Numbered from the stretch's first letter, positions 1 through 9,703 are shown. The stretch: DNA of 57,461 bases from Vicinamibacteraceae bacterium (GCA_012270995.1 JAAXHG010000166.1:1-57461); one strand, 5' to 3'. The notes: a model not told the origin generated them from the sequence alone. Program-made: numbers and translations.

Positions 1-519
1 GCGCGCGACCGCGCCCTGCGCGTGCGGCTGCGACGGATGCTCGGCGTCGACCTCACCGCCATTCCCACGATCGGTGTCGACACGGTGCTCACCATAGCCG
101 CCGAAATCGGACCGGACCTGTCGCGTTTCCCCGGACCCGGCCAGTTCTGCTCCTGGCTCCGCCTGGCCCCGGGAACCAGAATCAGCGCCGACAAACGACT
201 GAAAGGACACACCCCCAAACAGACCAACCGGGTCGGACAGGCCCTCCGCCAAGCCGCCACCACCGCCCGCAACAACAAGACCGCCGTCGGCGTCTCCCAC
301 CGACGGCGCCTCCGAAGCATGGAGAAGGCGAAGGCGATCAAGGCCACCGCGCATCAACTCGGCCGCACGATCTACGCCATGCTCACCCAAGGCGAAGAGT
401 ACGTCGAACGCGACCTCGCGGAGATGGACGTAGCCCGAAAGAAACGGCAGATCGCCAATCTCACCCGCCAGGCGAGACGCCTCAACCTCGCGCTCGTACC
501 GGCTGAACACGCAGCCTGA
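1..519 (+). CDS. IS110-family transposase, C-terminal part (5' end outside window)
   Basis: The reading frame is open from the first base, so the gene starts upstream of the window. The visible ~172 residues match the C-terminal Transposase_20 region of IS110-family enzymes: a helix-hairpin-helix-like stretch (AIPTIGVDTVLTIAAEIG), a block ending FCSWLRLAPG, and a basic tail with QALRQAATTARNN. IS110 enzymes are DEDD recombinases that move without terminal inverted repeats. The N-terminal catalytic part cannot be judged here. It lies next to another degenerate transposase, so this is the edge of an insertion-sequence cluster. Family assignment is firm; whether it is active is unknown. Confidence 0.85.
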   Translation, partial: ARDRALRVRLRRMLGVDLTAIPTIGVDTVLTIAAEIGPDLSRFPGPGQFCSWLRLAPGTRISADKRLKGHTPKQTNRVGQALRQAATTARNNKTAVGVSHRRRLRSMEKAKAIKATAHQLGRTIYAMLTQGEEYVERDLAEMDVARKKRQIANLTRQARRLNLALVPAEHAA

Positions 520-638
520 GAACCGGACACCGCTTCACCGATAGCGAACCGCTGGCTCGTTGTTCCATGCAAGCCCGTGGTGGAAGTGGTCTTACGGCCT
601 GAGCGCTGGGCCGGAATCAAGTAGAAGCTCAAGTAGCG

Positions 639-1665
639 CTACGAAGCGCGAAGTTGGAAGACGGGGCTGGTTGCGCGCCACTGGGCGAGGATACGCCGGA
701 GCAGGTGGTTGAATCGTCCCCAGAAGGCCGCATCCGAGCCGGTGAGAGCGTTGAGAACCGCCGCCGCGCGCCCCTGGAGAGACCGTGGCGTTCCGACTCC
801 CACGAGCGTGCGCATCAGGAGCCCGAGATTGAAGGCGCAGGCATGAATGTAGAGACGCTTGAGCGCGTTGCGGCATCCGCGCAGATGCAGTCGCCGCATG
901 CCGCCGGTCTCGAACTGATGAGCGAAGGGCCGCTCGATGCGTTCGCCGCGCTGGCGCTGCATGCGCTTGCCCCGATTCCCCCGGTTCCGCCGACGGTTCG
1001 CGTACACGATGGCCTGCAGATCCTCCTTGCCCTTCCAGCAACGACGACCGCGGTCCGGCTCCGCGATGTAGCTGCGAAGCTCCAACTCGTCGATCGAGGA
1101 GAGAACGTCGTTGCCGTGGTACCCCTTGTCGGCAACCACCTCCTCGATCGCCGACGAATCCCCGACCGCCGACTCCACCTGCTTGAAGGTCTCCTCCAGC
1201 GTCTCGAAAAGCGACTCCGTGTCCCCCTTGGCGCCCCCGTGCAGCGTCACTCCCAGGATGGTCCCGCATTCCAGGTCCACCGCCTGCTCCGCCTTGTAAG
1301 CAAGGTGCGTGCGCCCATCCTTCATCTTCGTCACCTGAGCGTCCGGATCGTGCGGATTCTCCCACTCCTTGTTCGACAGCTTCTTCTTCCGCTTGCGGTC
1401 GAAACGGGCCAACTCCGCGCGTAGGCGTCGCCAAACCCGAAGCCTCCGCCAGGCCGCGAACGAACTCGTCGTAGTCCTCGCCCGTGCCCCGCCGAACGAT
1501 GCTCCGAAGCGCCGCGTTCGCCTTCAGCGTCGTCGCATCCACCCCCACCGTCTTGCCCGATACCAGGCCCGACTCCGCCAAGAGGCCAAGAACCCAAGAG
1601 AACACCTTGCCGTGAGTCTCCACGTCGATCAGCCGACGAGTCCGCGAAATCGTCGAAGCCCGCCG
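639..1665 (-). pseudogene. IS1182-like DDE transposase, truncated and frameshifted
   Basis: On the minus strand one frame reads STISRTRRLIDVETHGKVF, then GKTVGVDATTLKANAALRS (about 1480-1665). The protein continues in another frame as ARFDRKRKKKLSNKEW, EQAVDLECGTILGVTLHG, VADKGYHGNDVL and RRLHLRGCRNALKRL down to the stop at 639. These are typical blocks of IS1182-like DDE transposases. The frames join near 1425, where the sequence is short by two bases (or long by one) relative to an uninterrupted PTR-AELARFDRK reading. The usual N-terminal ~100-150 residues before STISRTRR are missing. I infer a dead element, cut at its 5' end and frameshifted once. Confidence 0.8.
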
Positions 1666-1689
1666 ACTCCAGCAGGTCATTCAAAGGCT

Positions 1690-2108
1690 CTTCTGAGATA
1701 CGAGTGGGTTCAGGCCGTGTGCGGGTTGATTCTCTGGAAGTCGAGTTTGCCGGCGACGAGGAAGTAAGCGATGCAGATGGTGTCGAATCGTTTGTAGCCT
1801 CGGGCCTTCCCTTGGCCGCCTGGATCCATGGCTCCGAAACCCCCAGCGCTCGCGCGAACAACTCCGCCGCTGTGGCGAACAGGTCGGTGGAGTGCGGTAG
1901 ACGCAGTAAGGTCTAGGACGTTGGCGCGAAGGGGCGAGCGCTCAGTTGGTGACTGTCTGGGTGCCGAGCCCTGGTAGGTGACGGTCGGCGCTCGCGCCTC
2001 CTCGCGCGATCGTCAGGTCCGTTCACGCTCACGATCACTTCTCGCTGGAAAGCTCTGAGACCGCGGCGGCGGTGCGCGACGCGCTACGATGATGCCGGGC
2101 GGCGGCCC
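1690..2108. other. Intergenic stretch with transposon scraps
   Basis: No intact gene is visible. On the minus strand, short protein-like pieces occur in two different frames: LFATAAELFARALGVSEPW (around 1810-1880) and GYKRFDTICIAYFLVAGK (around 1740-1800). The first resembles the N-terminal region of ISL3-type transposases, but this is only a guess from a short match. The stretch from about 1920 to 2108 carries nothing I recognise beyond the region just upstream of the next gene. Confidence 0.35.
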
Positions 2109-3734
2109 GTGAACGAGACCATGCCGATGGCCGAGCGCTTCTTCAACACCTCCGGGCCCGTGGTTCCGGCCAGGCACTACAACATCCCGTCGCTCGAGCG
2201 GTTCGACCTCGAGGAAGTCCTGCGCCTGATCCGGGACGAGCGCTACTTCGTGTTGCACGCACCCCGTCAGACGGGCAAGACCTCGGCCCTGCTGGCGCTG
2301 CGCGAGCTGCTGAACTCGGCCGGGCAGCACCGCTGCGTGTACGCCAACGTCGAGGCCGGGCAGACCGCGAGGGGCGACGTGGAGCAGGGAATGCGAGCAA
2401 TCCTGACGGCGCTCGCCCGGGAGGCGCGCCTGACGTTGGGCGACGACTTTCTCGGCGGGTTGTGGCCCGGCGCTCTCGAAACCGCCGGTCCGCACGCCGT
2501 TCTGATGGAAGCCTTGACGCGCTGGAGCGAGTCGGATCGCATGCCCCTCGTGCTCCTCCTCGACGAGATCGACGCCTTGGTGGGCGACACGCTGATCTCG
2601 GTCCTGCGCCAACTTCGCGCCGGATACGTCAACCGTCCGGCGGCCTTCCCTCAAACCGTCGTTCTGTGCGGGATCCGCGACGTACGGGACTACCGCATCC
2701 ACTCGGAATCGGCGGGCGAGATCATCGCCGGCGGCAGCGCTTTCAACATCAAGGCCAAATCGCTGCGGCTGGGTGACTTCGACGAGGCCGACGTGCGTTC
2801 GCTGCTGGGCCAGCACACGGACGAGACGGGGCAGGAGTTCACGGAGGCGGCGGTCCTCGCGGCGTGGAACCAGACGCGAGGCCAGCCATGGCTGGTGAAC
2901 GCGCTGGCGTACCAGGCTTGCTTCGAGAACGAGGCCGGCCGAGACCGCTCGCGGACGATCGACGCGGAAGAGATCCTGGAGTCCCGGGAGGAACTCATCC
3001 TGAACCGGCAGACGCACCTGCACCAGTTGGCGGACAAGCTGCGCGAGGAACGCGTGCGGCGCGTGATCGAACCGGTGCTGAGCGGTCGCGCCGCCGGCGA
3101 CGCCGGCCCGGACGACGTGGAGTACGCCCGCGATCTGGGTCTGCTGACGCCGCGCGGCCCGGTTCGGATAGCCAATCCCATCTACCGGGAAGTGATTCCG
3201 CGGGAGCTGATGTACGCACGCGAAGCGGAGATCCCCCAGGAGACCGAGTGGTACGTGCGTCCGGGCGGCGATCTCGACGTGGAGGGCCTGCTGGCCGCGT
3301 TCCAGCGGTTCTTCCGTGAGCACTCCGAGCACTGGATCGAGCGCTTCCAGTACAAGGAGGCAGGGCCGCAGTTGCTGCTCCAGGCGTTCCTGCAACGGAT
3401 CGTGAACGGCGGCGGTCGGATCGAGCGGGAGTACGCGTTGGGCAGACGCCGGACGGACCTGCTCATCGTGTGGCCGCCGGGGCGGTTCGGCGGGACAAGC
3501 GAGCCGGCCGGGCCCGCGCGGCGCTACGTCGTGGAGTGCAAGGTCGTCCGCGGCGGCCTGGAGGCAACGATCCGCGAAGGCGTGGAGCAGACCCTCTCGT
3601 ACATGGACAAGTGCCGGGGAGAGTCGGGGCATCTGGTCGTGTTCGACCGCGACGAGTCGAAGCCTTGGGAAGAGAAGCTCTACCGGCGCGAGGAGTCTCT
3701 CGACGGCCGCCCGGTAACCGTGTGGGGCGCCTGA
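2109..3734 (+). CDS. AAA-type ATPase with C-terminal PD-(D/E)XK nuclease-like domain
   Basis: 541 residues. The N-terminal half is a P-loop ATPase: Walker A in LHAPRQTGKTSALLAL (about residues 51-66), Walker B LVLLLDEIDAL near 150, then a sensor-like VVLCGIRDVRDYRI. The C-terminal part has an IEREYALGRRRTDLLI strand followed by RRYVVECKVVRGG, the E/D...(D/E)xK arrangement of PD-(D/E)XK nucleases, and ends in HLVVFDRDESK. ATPases of this layout are common near mobile elements, but their targets are mostly unknown. The start is taken as GTG at 2109; ATG at 2121 is an in-frame alternative. It stands alone next to the transposase remnants and may be cargo. A defence role is inference only. Confidence 0.75.
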   Translation: MNETMPMAERFFNTSGPVVPARHYNIPSLERFDLEEVLRLIRDERYFVLHAPRQTGKTSALLALRELLNSAGQHRCVYANVEAGQTARGDVEQGMRAILTALAREARLTLGDDFLGGLWPGALETAGPHAVLMEALTRWSESDRMPLVLLLDEIDALVGDTLISVLRQLRAGYVNRPAAFPQTVVLCGIRDVRDYRIHSESAGEIIAGGSAFNIKAKSLRLGDFDEADVRSLLGQHTDETGQEFTEAAVLAAWNQTRGQPWLVNALAYQACFENEAGRDRSRTIDAEEILESREELILNRQTHLHQLADKLREERVRRVIEPVLSGRAAGDAGPDDVEYARDLGLLTPRGPVRIANPIYREVIPRELMYAREAEIPQETEWYVRPGGDLDVEGLLAAFQRFFREHSEHWIERFQYKEAGPQLLLQAFLQRIVNGGGRIEREYALGRRRTDLLIVWPPGRFGGTSEPAGPARRYVVECKVVRGGLEATIREGVEQTLSYMDKCRGESGHLVVFDRDESKPWEEKLYRREESLDGRPVTVWGA

Positions 3735-3834
3735 AACGGTCCGTTCTCGGTAGCGGCGGGCCGCGGCCCGACTGGGTCGCGGCTCGCGACATGGATCGTG
3801 GCGGGCGCGGCCCCGCGGGCCCCACCCGTCACGA

Positions 3835-5052
3835 TCAGTAGTTCAGTTCCTCGCCCTCCGACTTCGCGATGATCGCCGCGCCGACGGAGTCGGAGGTGAT
3901 GTTGACCATCGTCCGGAACATGTCGAGCGGCCGGTCGACGCTGAGCATCAGGCCGGCGAGGGCGTAGGCCTCGGGCGTGGTCAGGTCGATCGCCTCGAGC
4001 ACGATGAAGATCATGACCAGGCCGGCCGAGGGAATTGCCGCCGCGCCGACCGAGGCCAGCAGCGCGGTGAGCACGACGACGAGCTGGGTGTACAGCGAGA
4101 GTTCGACGCCGAGAGCCTGGGCGATGAAGAGAGCGCCGACGATCTCCAGCAGGGCGGTGCCGTCCATGTTGACCGTGGCGCCCATGGGCGCCACGAAGCT
4201 CGTCACCCGGTTCGAGGCGCCGACCTTCTCCCGCAGGCACTTCATCGTCATCGGCAGGGTGGCCGCCGAGGAACTGGTGGAGAACGCCATCGCCATGGCC
4301 GACGCCATCGCCCGGTAGTGATGGATGGGATTCTTGCGGGAGAGCAGGCTGAACAGCAGCGGCAGGACGACGAACACGTGCAGGGTGAGGCCGACCGCGA
4401 TCGTCAGCACGTACTTGCCGACCTGCTGGAACACCTCGAGGCCCATCTGGCTGACCGCGCGGGCGAGCAGGGCGAAGACGCCGATCGGCAGCAGACGGAT
4501 GACCCAGGTCGTCACCTTCATCATCGCTTCGAAGCCGGCGCTGAATCCCTCGCGGAGCAGGTCGCCCGTCTTGCCCGTCATCACCCCGATCGCGGCGCCG
4601 AGCACGATCGAGAAGAAGATGAGCCCCAGGATGTCGCCGCCCGCCGCCGCGCCCACCGGGTTGTCCGGAACGAGGCGCTGGATGATGTCGGCCATCGAAC
4701 TCGGCGTCTGCAGATCCTCCGGCGTGAGGGGCTCCACGCCTTCGGGCATGACGAGACCCTTGCCGGGCCGTATGCTGTTGGCCAGCGTGAGTCCGACCAG
4801 GATGGCCATGAAACTGCTCAGCGCGTACCAGAGGAGGGTCTTGCCGCCCAGCCTCCCGATCGACCGGCCGTCGCCGATGCCGGAGACGCCATGGACGATC
4901 GAGGTGAAAATCAGGGGCACGATGACCATCCTGAGCAGACGCATGAAGAGGTCGGCGATCCAGCCGATCCAGCCCACTTCTCCGAACGCCAGGGCGAAGC
5001 ACAGCCCCGCCGCCATTCCGATGAGTACCTGCCAGTGAAGCGCGAGTTTCAT
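3835..5052 (-). CDS. Dicarboxylate/amino acid:cation symporter (DAACS family)
   Basis: 405 residues, the normal length for a sodium- or proton-coupled dicarboxylate/glutamate carrier of the inner membrane. Family signatures are present: the serine-rich hairpin AFSTSSSAATLPMT, the NMDGTALLE motif that binds cation and substrate, and several hydrophobic segments from the N-terminus (WQVLIGMAAGLCFALAF, MVIVPLIFTSIVHGVSG). The start ATG at 5052 overlaps the ATG of the divergent aminopeptidase gene (5051) by two bases. Which acid is carried (aspartate, glutamate, succinate, fumarate) cannot be told from sequence. Confidence 0.93.
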   Translation of the reverse strand: MKLALHWQVLIGMAAGLCFALAFGEVGWIGWIADLFMRLLRMVIVPLIFTSIVHGVSGIGDGRSIGRLGGKTLLWYALSSFMAILVGLTLANSIRPGKGLVMPEGVEPLTPEDLQTPSSMADIIQRLVPDNPVGAAAGGDILGLIFFSIVLGAAIGVMTGKTGDLLREGFSAGFEAMMKVTTWVIRLLPIGVFALLARAVSQMGLEVFQQVGKYVLTIAVGLTLHVFVVLPLLFSLLSRKNPIHHYRAMASAMAMAFSTSSSAATLPMTMKCLREKVGASNRVTSFVAPMGATVNMDGTALLEIVGALFIAQALGVELSLYTQLVVVLTALLASVGAAAIPSAGLVMIFIVLEAIDLTTPEAYALAGLMLSVDRPLDMFRTMVNITSDSVGAAIIAKSEGEELNY

Positions 5053-6187
5053 GACCCGGCAGGGTAGCAGACGAGAACGGAGGGCTCGCCGCCCGTTTCG
5101 GCGCCGCCCGCGCGTTCTGGCGGTAGCCGCCGTCGCGTTGCTGGCGGGACTCGCGGCGAGCTGCGGCAGCGTTCGCTACTACTCCCAGGCGGTCTGGGGC
5201 GGCGCCGACGTCCTGGTGAAGCGGAAGCCGATCGACCGCCTGCTCGAATCGGGCCGGTCGCGGGTTCTGTCGGCCGCGACGCGGGAACGGCTGCGGCTGA
5301 GCCAGGAGATTCGCGACTTTGCCAGCCGGGAACTCGGACTCCCGGACAATCGCAGCTATCGCAGCTATGCCGATCTGGGCCGGCCCTACCAGGTCTGGAA
5401 CGTGGTCGCCGCGCCCCGGCTCGATCTTTCGCCGAAGACCTGGTGCTACCCGTTCGCCGGTTGCGCCGCCTATCGCGGCTACTTCAACGAACGCGCGGCC
5501 CGGCGCCACGGCGACCGTCTGGCGGACCAGGGCTTCGACGTGCGCGTCGGCGGGGTGGCGGCGTACTCGACCCTGGGCTGGTTCGCGGATCCGGTGCTCA
5601 ACACGTTTCTCGACTACGCCGAGGCCGACTTCGCGGCCCTGATCTTCCACGAGCTCGCCCACCAGGTCGTCTACGTCAAGGACGACAGTTCCTTCAACGA
5701 ATCCTTCGCGACCGCGGTCGAGGTCGAGGGCGTGCGCCGCTGGCTGCGCTCGCTCGGCCGCGCGGAGGACCTCGCGGTCTTCGAGCGCGACCGGCGCCGC
5801 CGGCGCGACCTGAACGCCTTCCTGCTCGAGGCGCGAGCGGAGCTCGAGTCGATCTACGGGAGCGACGACGGCGACGAGCGGAAGCTGGCCCGGAAGGCGG
5901 AGTTGTTCCGGGCCCTGCCCTCGCGCTACCGGCGTGAGCTCGTTCCGGCCTGGCGCGCGATGGGCGACGACGCGGGCGGCGAATCGAACCTCGGCGAATG
6001 GTTGTCGCGGCTCAACAACGCGGACCTCGTCGCGGTTGCGACCTACAACGACCTCGTGCCGGCGTTCCGGGCCCTGCTGGAGGCGTCCGGCGGCGACTTC
6101 CGGGCCTTCTACGCCGAGGTGGAGCGTCTCGCGGAGCTGTCACGGGAAGAGCGACTGCGGGAACTCGGCGGAGCCGCGGGACGATGA
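5051..6187 (+). CDS. Predicted zinc aminopeptidase (DUF2265/PF10023 type), exported
   Basis: 378 residues. A basic N-terminus and a hydrophobic segment end at LLAGLAASCG, which looks like a lipoprotein signal with Cys38 as the modified residue. The catalytic core has HELAHQVVYVKDDSSFNESF: the HExxH zinc site and the downstream glutamate in FNESF that defines these predicted aminopeptidases. The rest is charged and helical. Its start overlaps that of the divergent symporter; no alternative in-frame start lies between 5051 and the signal segment, so either the overlap is real or an unusual start codon is used. The substrate is unknown; a cell-envelope peptidase is likely. Confidence 0.8.
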   Translation: MTRQGSRRERRARRPFRRRPRVLAVAAVALLAGLAASCGSVRYYSQAVWGGADVLVKRKPIDRLLESGRSRVLSAATRERLRLSQEIRDFASRELGLPDNRSYRSYADLGRPYQVWNVVAAPRLDLSPKTWCYPFAGCAAYRGYFNERAARRHGDRLADQGFDVRVGGVAAYSTLGWFADPVLNTFLDYAEADFAALIFHELAHQVVYVKDDSSFNESFATAVEVEGVRRWLRSLGRAEDLAVFERDRRRRRDLNAFLLEARAELESIYGSDDGDERKLARKAELFRALPSRYRRELVPAWRAMGDDAGGESNLGEWLSRLNNADLVAVATYNDLVPAFRALLEASGGDFRAFYAEVERLAELSREERLRELGGAAGR

Positions 6188-6299
6188 TCGCGCGGTGTTC
6201 CGGGCCCTCCGGTCGGGGGCCTGACGCGCTCTCCCGTCGCCTTGAGGGAGTTCGCCGAGGCGTCCGAAGGAAGACTGCCGGGCCGCGATCCGACCGCGG

Positions 6300-7259
6300 T
6301 CAGTACCAATCGATGGCGTCGCGCGCCACGTCTGGATGATCGGTGAACACGCCGTTCACGCCGAAGCCGAACAGGTGGCTGCGGATCTCGTCGGTGAGAT
6401 TCTCGTAACGGCTGGGGGTCTGGTCGGCCCGGAACGTATAGGGATGAACCAGCAGGCCGGCCTTCCGGGCCCAGACGACGAGGTCCCGGCACCGCTCGAT
6501 CATCGTCTTGGCCGGTCCGATGCCGTCGGCGAAGTCGGCGATGCCGGCGATTCCCTCCGGACTGAGGAAGCGCTGGTACTGCTCGACCTCGGCCATCAGG
6601 AGCACCTGGGGCAGCTTCGAACCCAGCGCCCGCAGGCGCTTGAGACTCTCCGGCTCGAAGCTCTGGACGAAGACCGGCGCTCCGGGTTGCCGGTAGCCGT
6701 AGCGGTCGAGAACCCGGAGCAGCGCCTCTTCCATCGGCAGGCCCTCGGCGCGATGCCAGGCCGGCGCCTTGAGTTCCGGATAGATCCCGACGTTCCTGCC
6801 GGAAGACCGGTTCATGCCCTGAACGAGTTCGATCATCTCGGCGAACGTCGGCACGCGGAAGCGGCCGACGCCCTTCGGAAAACGGCCGTTCAGGCGTTCC
6901 GTAGCCTCCAGACGGCCGATCTCGTCGACGGTGAAGTCGGCGGCGTACCACCTGCCGTCCTCGCGCGCCCGCGCCGGAAAGACGTCCTCGACGTTCGTGG
7001 TCGCCTCCAGGTGGATATCGTGCAGGCAGATGAAGCGGCCGTCGCGCGTCATCACGAGGTCCGGTTCGATGTAGTCGGCGCCCATGCCGTGGGCGACCGC
7101 GTAGGCGGGGAGGGTGTGCTCGGGCAGATAGCCGGAGGCGCCGCGGTGGGCGATGACGATCTTGCGTGAGTCCGGGACCTCCGCGCGCTCTTCCTGGGCC
7201 GCCACCGGGAGGCCAGTCGCCGCGAGCAGAATTCCGGCCGTGTACGGAAGGGGAATCAT
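6300..7259 (-). CDS. Glycerophosphodiester phosphodiesterase, exported
   Basis: 319 residues from ATG at 7259. A TTG at 7289 would add ten residues before what already looks like a complete signal peptide (IPLPYTAGILLAATGLPVAAQ). The mature part begins IVIAHRGASGYLPEHTLPAY, the GDPD signature with the catalytic HRG and the acidic pair in YIEPDLVMTRDG followed by LHDIHLEATTNV. Enzymes of this family hydrolyse deacylated phospholipids (glycerophosphodiesters) to glycerol-3-phosphate and an alcohol. Long insert and length fit periplasmic GlpQ-type rather than short cytosolic UgpQ-type enzymes. It stands alone, with about 110 bp of non-coding DNA before the convergent aminopeptidase gene. Confidence 0.9.
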   Translation of the reverse strand: MIPLPYTAGILLAATGLPVAAQEERAEVPDSRKIVIAHRGASGYLPEHTLPAYAVAHGMGADYIEPDLVMTRDGRFICLHDIHLEATTNVEDVFPARAREDGRWYAADFTVDEIGRLEATERLNGRFPKGVGRFRVPTFAEMIELVQGMNRSSGRNVGIYPELKAPAWHRAEGLPMEEALLRVLDRYGYRQPGAPVFVQSFEPESLKRLRALGSKLPQVLLMAEVEQYQRFLSPEGIAGIADFADGIGPAKTMIERCRDLVVWARKAGLLVHPYTFRADQTPSRYENLTDEIRSHLFGFGVNGVFTDHPDVARDAIDWY

Positions 7260-7349
7260 GCCAAGGGAGAATAGCGGCCCGGTCGGCAAGGCCGCCAGGT
7301 TCCGCAGCCGGACGGGGCGGACGACCCGGCGCCCGAGCGGGCGGCCGGC

Positions 7350-9497
7350 TCAGTCAGGCAGCGCCTCGACCTCGACCCGGGCATCGTTGAAGCAGGCGCC
7401 GGCGCCGAGGTCGGTCAGGGTGTCCGGCGCTAGGGCGCAGGCGTTGGTTCCCGATTCCGTACTCCTGGCCCAGACGCCCTTGGGCAGCAGGACGACCCCA
7501 GGCTTGAGATCCGGGTTGAGGCGGACGCGGCAGCGGACCTCGCCGTACTCGTTGAACACCCGGACCCGCGGCTTGTCGCCGCCCAGCGCCCCGAAGACCC
7601 TCGCCAGCTCGGTGTTGCGGCCCATCCCGTCCTCGCCGTGACCTTCCGCCTTGGAACTTGCTTCGCCGCGTTCGGCGGCGGAAGGTCCCAGATTGCGCGC
7701 CGCGGCGTCGTCCGGGTGCATCTCCAGCGGTATGTGGCCGCGGCGCAACTGGCCGAAGGTCGAACTGACGGTCTGCGGCACCGAGGGCGAGATGAGCGCC
7801 AGCGGATACTTCTCCGAGCCCCGCTCGGGGTGGAAGGCGTAGATCCCCCTTGCCGATTCGGCGTCGAGCGACGGCGGGCAGAGATGGACCTTGCCGTCGG
7901 CCGCGTGGGGGAAGACGTCGACGAACTGGATCGGCCGGCGGCCGGTCTCCGGCAGCACCAGCCCCTCGTCCGCGAGCCGCCGCTGCCGCCGCCGGCCCAG
8001 CACCGCCCGCCGCCACTCGGCCTCCGTGCGGGGGTCATCGTCGCGCGGAAGTCCGAGGCGCGCCGCCAGTTCGCCGAAGACGCGCAGATTGGAACGGGCC
8101 TCGCCGACCGGCCGCGCGACCGGTTTCGTGTCGTGGAGCACCATGGCGCCGTAGCCCATCGCCAGGTCGTCGTGTTCGAGAAAGGTGGTCGCGGGCAGCA
8201 CGAGGTCGGCGTAGCGGGCGGTGTCGGTCAGGACCTGATCGAACACGACCGTGAACAGGTCCTCGCGGGCCAGGCCTCGCCGGACGAGTTCCTGGTTCGG
8301 CAGCGTGGCCAGGGGGTTCGCGTTGTAGACGAACAGCACCTGGATCGGCGGGCCCTGGATCGCGTCCGCGTCGGTGAGTACCCGGCCGACGTGGTTCATG
8401 TTCACGATCCGGGTGCCCGGCGACGGCTCGCGCCAGCCGACGTTCCGGAAGGCGGCGCTGTTGCTCATCGTGTAGCCGCCGGCGCGGACCTTGAACTTCC
8501 CGGCAACCGCGGGCAGGGCGAGGATCGCCGCCACCGCCGAACCGCCGTTGCGGTTGCGCTCGACGCCCCAGCCGCAGCGGATCACCGCGGGTGACGACTC
8601 GCGGTAAAGGTCGTAGAAGCGGACGATGTCCTGCTCCGGAATGCCGGTGACGTCGGCGGCGCGCTCGAAGGTCCAGGGTTCGGCCCGCCGGCGCAACTCG
8701 TCGACTCCGGTCGCGTGTTCGGCCAGAAACTCGAGGTCCGCATCCTCGCGGCGGAACAGCTCGCGGTGAAGAGCCAGGGCGAGGCACAGGTCGGTGCCGG
8801 GTCGCGGCTGCACGTGCAGATCCGCCTGTTTCGCCAGCGGCGTGCGCCGCGGATCGACGACGACGAGTCTGCCGCCGCGGGCTCGGGCGGCGCGCAGGAT
8901 CGGCACCAGGTGGATGCCGGTGGAGGAGGGGTTGGCGCCCCACACGATAGCCAGTTGCGCGTACTCGTAGTCTTCCAGCGCGACGCCCGCCATCTTGCCG
9001 TAGAGGCCGAGCGCGGCCGCGGTGCTGGGCGCCGCGCATACGGTGCGCGCGAGCTGGGAGGCGCCGAAGCGCCGGAACACGATCGCGTCCGCGGTGTCCT
9101 GGGTCAGCAGGCCGTTCGAGCCGCCGTAGCTGAGCGGCAGCACGGACTCGCCGCCGAAGGTCGTCTTCGCCTCGACCATCCGTTCGACGATCAGGTCGAG
9201 GGCGTCGCTCCAGGAGATGCGCCGGAAGTCGCCGTCGCCCTTGGCGCCCGTTCGCGCCGCCGGATGAAGCAGGCGATCCTCGCCGTAAAGGTGGCGCGAG
9301 ATCCGGCCGACCTTCGAGCAGATGAAGCCGCCGACCAGCGGATGGGCGACCTCCGGCGGCGCCGCCCGCACCTTGGCGACCCGACCGTGCTCGACCTCCA
9401 CCTCGAGCGAGCAGGAGTCGGGGCAATCCAGCGTGCAGGCGGTGTGGTGAACCGCCGTATCGCCAACCGAGGCCGGCGCGAGGTCCGCGGTCGTCAT
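7350..9497 (-). CDS. Molybdopterin-dependent oxidoreductase (DMSO reductase superfamily)
   Basis: 715 residues from ATG at 9497. The N-terminus carries the 4Fe-4S cysteines in HTACTLDCPDSCSLEV and, further on, GGFICSKVG, as in formate dehydrogenase/nitrate reductase-type proteins. Then follow the molybdopterin domain (WGANPSSTGIHLVPIL; VFVYNANPLATLPNQE-like turn near residue 400; DLVLPATTFLEHDD) and a C-terminal molydopterin dinucleotide-binding domain (KYPLALISPSVPQTVSSTFGQ). No Tat signal is visible, so it is probably cytoplasmic. The substrate cannot be assigned; no partner subunit gene is adjacent. Confidence 0.88.
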   Translation of the reverse strand: MTTADLAPASVGDTAVHHTACTLDCPDSCSLEVEVEHGRVAKVRAAPPEVAHPLVGGFICSKVGRISRHLYGEDRLLHPAARTGAKGDGDFRRISWSDALDLIVERMVEAKTTFGGESVLPLSYGGSNGLLTQDTADAIVFRRFGASQLARTVCAAPSTAAALGLYGKMAGVALEDYEYAQLAIVWGANPSSTGIHLVPILRAARARGGRLVVVDPRRTPLAKQADLHVQPRPGTDLCLALALHRELFRREDADLEFLAEHATGVDELRRRAEPWTFERAADVTGIPEQDIVRFYDLYRESSPAVIRCGWGVERNRNGGSAVAAILALPAVAGKFKVRAGGYTMSNSAAFRNVGWREPSPGTRIVNMNHVGRVLTDADAIQGPPIQVLFVYNANPLATLPNQELVRRGLAREDLFTVVFDQVLTDTARYADLVLPATTFLEHDDLAMGYGAMVLHDTKPVARPVGEARSNLRVFGELAARLGLPRDDDPRTEAEWRRAVLGRRRQRRLADEGLVLPETGRRPIQFVDVFPHAADGKVHLCPPSLDAESARGIYAFHPERGSEKYPLALISPSVPQTVSSTFGQLRRGHIPLEMHPDDAAARNLGPSAAERGEASSKAEGHGEDGMGRNTELARVFGALGGDKPRVRVFNEYGEVRCRVRLNPDLKPGVVLLPKGVWARSTESGTNACALAPDTLTDLGAGACFNDARVEVEALPD

Positions 9498-9703
9498 GCG
9501 TGGAAGCGTACAACGCCGAACGTCGGCGCGCCGGTCCGCCATCCGCGCCCGATGGCGAACGGGCGGACCGGTTCGAGGGGGCGCGGGCCGCGCCGCCCGG
9601 GTCCTGGCCGGCACTCCGCGGAGCCGCGCATCCTGCATGGAACCGGGTTACCATTCGCGCTCGCCGAACGGCCCCGGTTCAACCAACCGCACGGACTTCC
9701 ACC

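Noticed and set aside
3680..5662. 660-codon open frame on the minus strand across three genes
   Set aside because: Shadow of the symporter in another frame plus antisense of its neighbours; composition is Arg/Gly/Pro-rich and no family is visible.
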